From Pyramidobacter sp. C12-8 (GTDB taxonomy: Bacteria; Synergistota; Synergistia; Synergistales; Dethiosulfovibrionaceae), in the NCBI RefSeq assembly GCF_002007215.1, contig NZ_MUHX01000019.1, forward strand, positions 1 through 47,934: DNA of 47,934 nucleotides. The letters run 5' to 3'. Both the position numbers and the translations under genes were made by a program. The notes under the pieces are model-generated. The model ran no database searches. It was not told the DNA's origin and worked only from the letters and a program-made list of their open reading frames with translations. Of this stretch, positions 16,083-22,640 are shown piece by piece; the stretch's first letter is position 1, and every line of letters begins with the position of its first letter.

Positions 16083-16658
16083 ATGGCTGATATCGTCGAT
16101 ACGAGTAAATTTTACCCTGGCATGAAACTGAAATGGCAGGGCGGTCTGTGGGAAGTGGTGGACTGTCAGCATCACATGAAGGGGCGCGGCGGCGCCGTGC
16201 TCAAATGCAAACTGCGCAATCTCGACACGGGCAGCATTTCCGAAAACAGCTTCGTGTCCGGCAACGATAAATTCGAACGCATCGTCTTTGACGAGAAACC
16301 CGCTCAGTACAGCTACAAAGACGGCGACCACTACGTCTTCATGGACATGGAAAGCTACGAGGAAGTCTATCTGACCAAGGAAGCTCTCGGTCCGGCGCTC
16401 AATTATCTGACGGACAATCTCGAAGTCAGTCTCGACATGTACGAGGGCAAGGTCATGGGGATCACGCTGCCCAACAGCGTGGTGCTGAAGATCGTCGACA
16501 CGCAGCCGAACTTCAAGGGCGACACGGCCGCCGGCGGCGGCAAGCCGGCCACGATGGAGACGGGCTTGGTCATCACGGTGCCGATGTTCGTCATGAACGG
16601 CGAGAGCGTCGTCGTCGACACCCGCACCGGCGAATACGTCGAACGAGTGAAAAAATAA
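16083..16658 (+). CDS. efp: translation elongation factor P
   Basis: This 191-residue protein spans the three EF-P beta-barrel domains, with conserved end PATMETGLVITVPMF and VVDTRTGEYVERVKK. EF-P rescues ribosomes stalled at polyproline stretches. The tip loop of domain I reads HHMKGRGGAV, so the residue aligned with E. coli Lys34 is Arg35. An Arg at the tip is known for EarP-rhamnosylated EF-P, whereas EpmA/B systems use Lys. The modifying enzyme is not in this window. A Shine-Dalgarno-like GGGAGG lies about 10 bp upstream. The gene is followed by a parS-type palindrome 6 bp after its stop. Confidence 0.96.
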   Translation: MADIVDTSKFYPGMKLKWQGGLWEVVDCQHHMKGRGGAVLKCKLRNLDTGSISENSFVSGNDKFERIVFDEKPAQYSYKDGDHYVFMDMESYEEVYLTKEALGPALNYLTDNLEVSLDMYEGKVMGITLPNSVVLKIVDTQPNFKGDTAAGGGKPATMETGLVITVPMFVMNGESVVVDTRTGEYVERVKK

Positions 16659-16664
16659 TTGAAG

Positions 16665-16680
16665 TGTTCCACGTGGAACA
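16665..16680. promoter_or_regulatory. parS-type site (ParB binding palindrome)
   Basis: TGTTCCACGTGGAACA is a perfect 16-bp palindrome. It matches the chromosomal parS form known from Pseudomonas and differs by two symmetrical bases from the Bacillus form TGTTTCACGTGAAACA. It lies between efp and the next gene. parS sites nucleate ParB-CTP loading for chromosome segregation and usually cluster near the origin, so this region may be origin-proximal. No parAB genes are in the window. Confidence 0.75.
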
Positions 16681-16775
16681 TTTTATATTTTATTTAAGAA
16701 GAACTGGAAACTGCGTCTTTCAGCCTGTACGGAAAGACTGTTTCGAACCTGTTTTTCACAAAGGAGAGATCCGCA

Positions 16776-17201
16776 ATGAGCGCACGTGAAAAGATCGCCT
16801 ATGTCAAGGGACTTCTCGACGCCGGCAAGCCGGAAGACAAGCTCGCGCTTTCTCTCTTTAATGCCGTCGTCGAGGCGCTGGAGGCGTTGGCGGACGAGAA
16901 CGGCGAGCTGAAAAAACAGCTGGAGGAGCAGCGGAGCGCGGCTGACGACCTCTATTCGATCTGCGGCGAGCTCGACGCCGATCTGTCCGACGTCGAATCG
17001 CGTCTGGGCATCGACGAAGAACTCGACGAAGACGAAGCGTCTCTCGAAGACGATTACACGGAAGTCGCCTGTCCGTCCTGCGGCCTGCATTTTTACTGCC
17101 AAACGTCCATGCTTTCCCCCGACGATCACTGCGTTGAGTGTCCCGACTGCGGGGAAAAGGTCGACGTGGATTTAGAGGCGGAGGATCATGACGCCGATTG
17201 A
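16776..17201 (+). CDS. zinc-ribbon protein with N-terminal CD1247-like domain
   Basis: This 141-residue acidic protein has an N-terminal helical part (REKIAYVKGLLDAGKPEDKL), a coiled-coil stretch (about residues 28-70) and a C-terminal zinc ribbon with CPSCG (about 102) and CVECPDCG (about 120). This combination is seen in small proteins of Firmicutes and relatives called CD1247-type; their role is unknown. GGAGAG about 9 bp before ATG 16776 supports the start. It overlaps the Asp23-family gene by 14 bp, so the two are translationally coupled. Confidence 0.75.
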   Translation: MSAREKIAYVKGLLDAGKPEDKLALSLFNAVVEALEALADENGELKKQLEEQRSAADDLYSICGELDADLSDVESRLGIDEELDEDEASLEDDYTEVACPSCGLHFYCQTSMLSPDDHCVECPDCGEKVDVDLEAEDHDAD

Positions 17202-17691
17202 CGAGCTGGACCAGACGTCCGAGCCGCTCTACAAATCCGATTTCGACCTGGAACGCGCCGTAGAGGAAGCCCGCGAGGAGGACCCGAAGTCGACCGACGG
17301 CCTGCTCCACATCTCCGAAGACGTCGTTCAGGAAATCGCCCGTCGGGCGCTGGCGCGGGTTTCCTCGGTGGTGCCGGCGAACGCCGGCATGTCGGTGCTG
17401 GGACTGGGACGAAAAAATCCCGAGGGCGTGCGCGTTTCGCTCGAAGAAGGGACGCAGTCGCAGATCTCCGTCGACGCCTACGTCCTCGTTCGCTACGGGC
17501 TTCGTATTCCGGACGTGGCTTGGGATTTGCAGGAATTCCTGAAAAAGGAGCTGGAGAGTTCGACCGGCTACGAAGTCAAGGCCGTGAACATTTTTGTCCA
17601 GGGAGTTTATTTCGGCGAACAGGCCCCAAAAGAAGAGCAAGGAACGGGAGAAACTGGAGCAAAGGCAGCGGTGACCACTGCCGGAGAGTAA
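17188..17691 (+). CDS. Asp23/Gls24 family envelope-stress protein
   Basis: This 167-residue protein has the Asp23 core: LHISEDVVQEIARRALARV (about residue 45), a GV-rich beta region, the pattern VDAYVLVRYGLRIPDVAWDLQ (about residue 90) and VKAVNIFVQGVYF. Asp23-family proteins associate with the membrane through partner anchors such as AmaP and are linked to envelope stress. The N-terminal 40 residues are acidic. The next gene encodes a two-helix membrane protein that could be the anchor. Start ATG 17188 lies inside the previous gene's end. Confidence 0.85.
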   Translation: MTPIDELDQTSEPLYKSDFDLERAVEEAREEDPKSTDGLLHISEDVVQEIARRALARVSSVVPANAGMSVLGLGRKNPEGVRVSLEEGTQSQISVDAYVLVRYGLRIPDVAWDLQEFLKKELESSTGYEVKAVNIFVQGVYFGEQAPKEEQGTGETGAKAAVTTAGE

Positions 17692-17696
17692 CATAA

Positions 17697-17722
17697 CAGC
17701 CGGCTCGTCTTCGGGCCGGCTG
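17697..17722 (+). other. intergenic RNA hairpin
   Basis: CAGCCGGC (17697-17704) pairs exactly with GCCGGCTG (17715-17722) around a 10-nt loop. There is no T-run, so it is more likely an RNA processing or stability element within the operon than a terminator. Confidence 0.55.
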
Positions 17723-17791
17723 CTGTCGTAGAGAAAGGAGGCATGCGCGACGTATCAGGATTTTGGGCGTACGCCCTATGGATTTATCAAA

Positions 17792-18250
17792 GTGGATACG
17801 CAGGCGGTGCTCTCTCTCGTTTCCCGCCATCTTCCCCAGGGAGTCCAGTGCAGCGCGGTCAGACTGCGCGCGCACGATCGTTTGTGTCTTGTCGTGATCA
17901 ACGACAAGCGCGAGTTCTGGAGCCGCGAGGACGATATGCGCCGCGCCAAGGCCATCACCGAGGACCTGCGCGCCATGGGGATGGAGCTGCCCAGATTGCA
18001 GTGGATCAGACAGAGCCGCTTTCTCGCCGAGTCGCCCTACCTGGAGCATTCTCTCTGCGGGCAGCCTGCGTTCTGGATCAACTGCGCCTGCGGCGTGTTT
18101 GCCTTTTTTGCCCTTTCGTGGGGAGGCTTTGCCGTTTACGTCGGTTTAGGATGCGGCACGTGGCTGCTTTCGTCGTGGCTTATTTCCGGCGGAGGCTGGG
18201 CCAAGCTGCAGAATCTTTTGCCCTTTTTGAAAAGAGGTCCCCAATGGTGA
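17792..18250 (+). CDS. small membrane protein with an unclear start
   Basis: From GTG 17792 the protein has 152 residues. A soluble N-terminal domain (VSRHLPQGVQCSAVRLRAHD) is followed by two adjacent hydrophobic helices (about residues 88-128, WINCACGVFAFFALSWGGF) and a basic tail. The frame stays open upstream and encodes YQDFGRTPYGFIKVDTQAV, which looks like genuine protein. The only strong ribosome site (AAAGGAGG, 17734-17741) precedes ATG 17743, which is out of frame by one base. Either the true start is GTG 17792, or a one-base indel near 17746 separates ATG and frame. Its position suggests a membrane partner of the Asp23-family protein. Family not recognised. Confidence 0.6.
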   Translation: MDTQAVLSLVSRHLPQGVQCSAVRLRAHDRLCLVVINDKREFWSREDDMRRAKAITEDLRAMGMELPRLQWIRQSRFLAESPYLEHSLCGQPAFWINCACGVFAFFALSWGGFAVYVGLGCGTWLLSSWLISGGGWAKLQNLLPFLKRGPQW

Positions 18251-18768
18251 CGAATAAAGACAACATACAGGAATCGCTTCATGCGGCGCGGGTGCGCCTT
18301 TTCCAAATTCTGTGCGCGCTGGATTCTCTGGGCGGAAAGAAGCTTGACCAGCGTGAGATCGAAGCGTTTCTGGAAGAGCTTTTCGTCGAGCCGGAAGCCG
18401 CGGCGGAAAACGGCGCTGAAGCTGAAAGCGGGGAAGCCGGCGCCGACGAGGAAATCGGGGTATCGCGGGTTCCCTTGGCGGCCTATCGCCGATCCTGCGA
18501 GCGCGCCTGTTCCGTGCGCGGCGCCCTTGCTGAGATCGACGCCTTGATCGGAACGTACTCGACCGAATGGAAGACCGAGCGCATGAGCCTGGTGGACCGC
18601 ACGATCATCCGCCTGGCGCTGTACGAGGCCGTGATCGCGAAAAAAGTCCCGGTCGGCGTCGCGCTCAGCGAAGCCGTGCTGCTGGCCAAAGAGTACGGCA
18701 GCGACGATTCGCCTCGTTTCGTCAACGGCGTCCTGTCTCGTATCGTCAAGGGCCTTTCTCTGTTATGA
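18244..18768 (+). CDS. nusB: transcription antitermination factor NusB
   Basis: This 174-residue all-helical protein has the NusB C-terminal signature: LVDRTIIRLALYEAV, VPVGVALSEAVLLAKEYGSDDSPRFVNGVLSRI. NusB with NusE binds boxA RNA to promote antitermination in rRNA operons. An acidic insertion (about residues 55-75, EAAAENGAEAESGEAGADEE) makes it longer than the usual 140 or so residues. ATG 18244 overlaps the preceding stop; GTG 18247 is an alternative. The stop overlaps xseA (ATGA). Confidence 0.92.
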   Translation: MVTNKDNIQESLHAARVRLFQILCALDSLGGKKLDQREIEAFLEELFVEPEAAAENGAEAESGEAGADEEIGVSRVPLAAYRRSCERACSVRGALAEIDALIGTYSTEWKTERMSLVDRTIIRLALYEAVIAKKVPVGVALSEAVLLAKEYGSDDSPRFVNGVLSRIVKGLSLL

Positions 18769-20024
18769 TCCGTTACGGTCCCGTTCGCGTCAAAAAAGAC
18801 GCCGCGCCTCTGACCGTAGACGAGGTCGCTCTGCGGGTAAAAAATCTGCTCGACTACGACGAGACGCTCGCCCATCTCGTTGTCGAAGGCGAACTGACCG
18901 ATTTCAAACGTCACGTCTCCGGGCACGTTTATTTCGTCCTGAAAGGGCAGAACGCTTCGATGCCCTGCGTGATGTTCCGCGGCGACGCGGCGGGGACGCT
19001 CCTCTGGCCGGCGGTCGGCGATCGCGTCGTGGTTTCGGGCAGCGTGCGGCTTTATGAGGCGCGCGGCGCCGTGCAGATCTATGCGCGTAAAATATATCCG
19101 CTCGGATTGGGCGCGGCCGCGAGAGCCAAAGAGGAGCTCCGTCTCAAACTGGAAAAGGAAGGGCTTTTCGCTCCCGCGCGCAAACGCTCCCTGCCGCGTT
19201 ATCCGCGGCGCGCGGCCTGCGTCACCTCCGACACGGGGGCTGCCGTTCAGGACGTGATCCGGCAGTTCCGCACCCGTTTCCCCGCCGCCGAGCTGATCGT
19301 CGTTCCTTGTCTCGTGCAGGGCGTCCGTGCGGCCGAAAGCGCCGCCGCGGCGATGAGACGGGTTTCGGCTCTGGCGGGGGTAGAGGTCGTGCTTCTGGTG
19401 CGCGGCGGCGGCGCCAAGGAGGATCTCAATCCGTTCGACGACGAGGAGCTGGTGCGGGAAGTCGCCCGCTGTCCCGTCCCCGTCGTGTGCGGCGTGGGGC
19501 ACGAAGTCGACTGGTCGCTGTGCGATCTGGCCGCCGACCGGCGCGAACCGACGCCGACGGCCGCCGCCGCGTCGGTGTTCCCCGATCGTATGCGGGAGTT
19601 GGGCGGCCTGGCGGAATGCGCGCGTCTTCTTCATATGCACGCAGACCACGGCCTGCGCAATGAAAGGCAGATGCTTGCCAGCCGTGAGGAAAACATGAGG
19701 AATTTTCTGGGGCGTCTGCTGGAAAACGCGGCGCAGCGTCTTGACGATCTCGACGAAAAAACGACGTTCCACGCGCGCGCCGAACTTCGACAGAGGCAAG
19801 GGCAGCTCGACGGATACGAGCGTTCTCTGAGGAATCTCTCGCCCGCGCTTCTGGCGCGTCGCGGCTACAGCCTGGTCATGAGCGGCGGCAGACCGCTGCT
19901 CTCCAGCGTCCAGGTGCGGTGCGGCGACGCCATCGTCGTGCAGACGCTCGACGGCGACGTGAAAGGGCGCGTGGATTCCGTGGAGCCGCGCGGCGTGAAC
20001 GGAAAAGATGCGCATATACAGTGA
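18765..20024 (+). CDS. xseA: exodeoxyribonuclease VII large subunit
   Basis: This 419-residue protein has an N-terminal OB-fold (about residues 12-105, VEGELTDFKRHVSGHVYFVL), then the catalytic domain with RGGGAKEDLNPFDDEELV (about 210) and CGVGHEVDWSLCDLAADRREPTPTAAA. A coiled-coil C-terminus follows. With XseB it degrades single-stranded DNA and acts in mismatch repair. The small-subunit gene xseB, often adjacent, is not present here: the next start is only 11 bp downstream. ATG 18765 is chosen for the overlap with the nusB stop. Confidence 0.95.
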   Translation: MIRYGPVRVKKDAAPLTVDEVALRVKNLLDYDETLAHLVVEGELTDFKRHVSGHVYFVLKGQNASMPCVMFRGDAAGTLLWPAVGDRVVVSGSVRLYEARGAVQIYARKIYPLGLGAAARAKEELRLKLEKEGLFAPARKRSLPRYPRRAACVTSDTGAAVQDVIRQFRTRFPAAELIVVPCLVQGVRAAESAAAAMRRVSALAGVEVVLLVRGGGAKEDLNPFDDEELVREVARCPVPVVCGVGHEVDWSLCDLAADRREPTPTAAAASVFPDRMRELGGLAECARLLHMHADHGLRNERQMLASREENMRNFLGRLLENAAQRLDDLDEKTTFHARAELRQRQGQLDGYERSLRNLSPALLARRGYSLVMSGGRPLLSSVQVRCGDAIVVQTLDGDVKGRVDSVEPRGVNGKDAHIQ

Positions 20025-20034
20025 AGGAGAATTC

Positions 20035-21288
20035 ATGATGGATTATAAAATCGCCGATCGTTCTCTCGCTCCGGGCGGCCATGCCAAGATGGACTGGGCG
20101 TGGCGCTCCATGCCGGTGCTCAACGCCCTGAAATCGCGTTACGCCGCTTCGCAGCCGCTGAAAGGCGTGAAACTTTCAGCCTGTCTTCACCTGGAAGCGA
20201 AAACCGCCTGCCTGCTGCGGACGTTCAAAGAGCTGGGCGCCGAAGTCCGCGCGGCCGGCAGCAATCCGCTTTCCACGCAGGACGATATTTGCGCCGCTCT
20301 CGTCGATTCGGGCGTTTCCGTGTTCAGCCGCCACGCCATGAGCGGCGAAGAGTATCGCCGCTATCTGCGCGATACGCTGGCTTTCGGTCCCGCCGTCATC
20401 GCCGACGACGGCGCCGATCTGGTGGCGACGGTCCTTTCCGACATGAAGGATTTGATCCCCGCCGTCAAGGGCGCTTCCGAGGAAACGACCTCCGGCGTCA
20501 AGCGCCTGAAGGCCATGGAACGGCAGGGGATCCTGCCATTTCCGGTGATTTCCGTGAACGACGCTCACAGCAAATATCTTTTCGACAACCGCTACGGCAC
20601 CGGGCAGTCGGTGTGGGACGGCTTCATGCGCACGACCAACATCCTCGTGGCGGGCAAGACCGTGGTCATCGCCGGTTACGGCTGGTGCGGCCGCGGCGCG
20701 GCCATGCGCGCCCGCGCGCTCGGCGCCCGCGTCGTCGTCACCGAGCTGGATCCGCACCGCGCGTTCGAAGCGGTCATGGACGGCAACGAGCTGATGACCA
20801 TGGCCCAGGCGGCGCCGCTGGGAGATATTTTCCTCACGTTCACCGGCAACACGCACGTGATCAGGGCGGAACATTTCCGGCTCATGAAGGACAACGCGAT
20901 CATGGGCAACGCCGGACATTTCGACGTCGAGATCGACAAGCAGGAGCTGGCGGCGCTGGCCGTCAGGCGCGAATCGGCGCGGACGAACATAGAGACTTTT
21001 ACGATGCCCGACGGGCGCCGTCTCAATCTGCTCGGCGAAGGACGCCTGGTCAATCTGGCCTGCGGCGACGGACATCCGATCGAGATCATGGATCTCAGCT
21101 TCGCGCTCCAGCTCGAATCCGCTCTCTACGTGAACGAACACGGCCGCGCGCTCAAGGCCGGGCTGATGGACGTGCCGGCGGAGATCGACGCGGCGGTCAT
21201 GGAGACGAAGCTCGCTTCCATGGGACTGTCCCTCGAGCGTATGACCGACGAACAGCGCGCCTATATGGCCGACTGGCGCGAAGACTAA
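20035..21288 (+). CDS. ahcY: adenosylhomocysteinase family protein (possible S-inosylhomocysteine hydrolase)
   Basis: This 417-residue protein has the SAHH features. The active-site region contains HLEAKTACL and GSNPLSTQDD. Further on are SEETTSGVKRL and NDAHSKYLFDNRYGTGQS with the catalytic Lys and Asp. The NAD-binding Rossmann motif is GYGWCGRGAAMRARALGA (about residue 220). It lacks the C-terminal Lys/Tyr extension of eukaryotic enzymes and so belongs to the short archaeal/Thermotoga-like group. At least one member of that group, in Methanocaldococcus, acts on S-inosylhomocysteine. AAGGAG at 20024-20029 supports ATG 20035 or 20038. The downstream gene encodes an SAH/MTA deaminase, 1 bp after the stop. 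Confidence 0.92.
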   Translation: MMDYKIADRSLAPGGHAKMDWAWRSMPVLNALKSRYAASQPLKGVKLSACLHLEAKTACLLRTFKELGAEVRAAGSNPLSTQDDICAALVDSGVSVFSRHAMSGEEYRRYLRDTLAFGPAVIADDGADLVATVLSDMKDLIPAVKGASEETTSGVKRLKAMERQGILPFPVISVNDAHSKYLFDNRYGTGQSVWDGFMRTTNILVAGKTVVIAGYGWCGRGAAMRARALGARVVVTELDPHRAFEAVMDGNELMTMAQAAPLGDIFLTFTGNTHVIRAEHFRLMKDNAIMGNAGHFDVEIDKQELAALAVRRESARTNIETFTMPDGRRLNLLGEGRLVNLACGDGHPIEIMDLSFALQLESALYVNEHGRALKAGLMDVPAEIDAAVMETKLASMGLSLERMTDEQRAYMADWRED

Positions 21289-21289
21289 A

Positions 21290-22576
21290 ATGGCGATCCT
21301 GTTCCGCAACGTTTATCTTCTCGACGGCACGATGGAGCGCGCTGTGCGCGCCGATCTGCTCGTCGAGGGGGAACGCATAAAAAAAATCGCCGCCCCGGGG
21401 TCGTTGAGCGGCGAAAAATGCGAAGTGATAGACGGCAAAGGCGAAACGCTCCTTTTGCCGGGCTTTTTCAACGCTCATTGCCACGCGGCGATGACGCTGC
21501 TGCGCGGGCTCGGCGAAGAGCGCCCGCTGATGGAGTGGCTGGAACAGAAGATCTGGCCGCTGGAAGAGCATTTGACCGACGAAGTGGTCTACGCCGGCGC
21601 CGTTCAGGCCATGTGCGAGATGGCCACGTGCGGCGTGACCGGCTTTACCGACATGTACTACCATATGGATCAGGTCGCCCGCGCCGTGAACGAGCTGGGC
21701 ATGCGCTGTTCCGTTTCCGTCGGCGTCGTGCGCGATCCGGCCCGCTTCAAACAGACGCTTTACCGCGATTTTGCGGAGATGCGGGGGCCGCGGATCATCA
21801 ACAGCATCGATCCGCACGCGCCGTACACCGTGCCGTTCGAGTTCGTCAGCGAATGCGCCGCCGAGGCGAAAAGAAAAAATCTGCCCTTGCAGACGCATTT
21901 CCTCGAGGCGGAATGGGAGCGCGGCTACCTCTCCGACACGCTGAAAATGACGCCCGTCGAATATCTCGAAAAGACCGGCCTCGCCGCCGTACCGCGCCTG
22001 GTCCTTGCGCACGGCGTGCAGTTCAGGGAAGACGAGCTCGACTATCTGGCCGCTCACGACAACATCACCGTGGCGCATTGTCCGGCGTCCAATCTCAAGC
22101 TTGGCAGCGGCGTGGCGCCGGTTCCGGCCATGCTGGAGAAAGGCGTTCACGTGGCGCTGGGGACCGACGGCGCCGCCAGCAACAACCGTCTCGATCTGTG
22201 GGACGAGATGCGGCTCGCTTCGCTGATCCACAAGGGCGTCGGCCGCGATCCGCTGGCCGTTTCCTCGCGGCAGCTGATCGACTGCGCGACGTATCAGGGG
22301 GCGCGGGCGTTCGGTTACGAAAGAGTGGGGCGGCTCGCCGAGGGCTGGGCGGCCGATCTGACGGCCGTCGACCTGACGGCGCTCCATTATCTCGGCGCCG
22401 ATGAGGAAAACATGTCCAGCTACGTCGTGTACGCCGGCGGTTCCGGCGACGTCAAACACGTTCTCTGCGGGGGCGGCTGGATCGTCAGGGATCGGGCGTT
22501 CGTCCCCCGTCCCGAGCGGGAAATCCGCGCGGCCAGTTCGGCGCAGCGCGCCTGGCTGCTGGCTGCAAAATCTTGA
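21290..22576 (+). CDS. mtaD: 5'-methylthioadenosine/S-adenosylhomocysteine deaminase
   Basis: This 428-residue amidohydrolase has the metal-binding NAHCHAAM (about residue 60), the conserved MEWLEQKIWPLE, a His of QTHFLEAEWE (about 200), LAHGV (about 240), and GTDGAASNNRLD (about 290) with the catalytic Asp. This is the MtaD/DadD group, which deaminates SAH, MTA and related adenosines to inosine forms. Close alternatives are chlorohydrolase-type deaminases; the pairing with ahcY favours SAH. The start is 1 bp after the ahcY stop, suggesting tight coupling. Confidence 0.85.
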   Translation: MAILFRNVYLLDGTMERAVRADLLVEGERIKKIAAPGSLSGEKCEVIDGKGETLLLPGFFNAHCHAAMTLLRGLGEERPLMEWLEQKIWPLEEHLTDEVVYAGAVQAMCEMATCGVTGFTDMYYHMDQVARAVNELGMRCSVSVGVVRDPARFKQTLYRDFAEMRGPRIINSIDPHAPYTVPFEFVSECAAEAKRKNLPLQTHFLEAEWERGYLSDTLKMTPVEYLEKTGLAAVPRLVLAHGVQFREDELDYLAAHDNITVAHCPASNLKLGSGVAPVPAMLEKGVHVALGTDGAASNNRLDLWDEMRLASLIHKGVGRDPLAVSSRQLIDCATYQGARAFGYERVGRLAEGWAADLTAVDLTALHYLGADEENMSSYVVYAGGSGDVKHVLCGGGWIVRDRAFVPRPEREIRAASSAQRAWLLAAKS

Positions 22577-22640
22577 AGAATCTCCGGCAGCTCGCGCCGC
22601 CGTCATTATTTCTCTTAAAAATGTGCAGGAGGGAACATCC

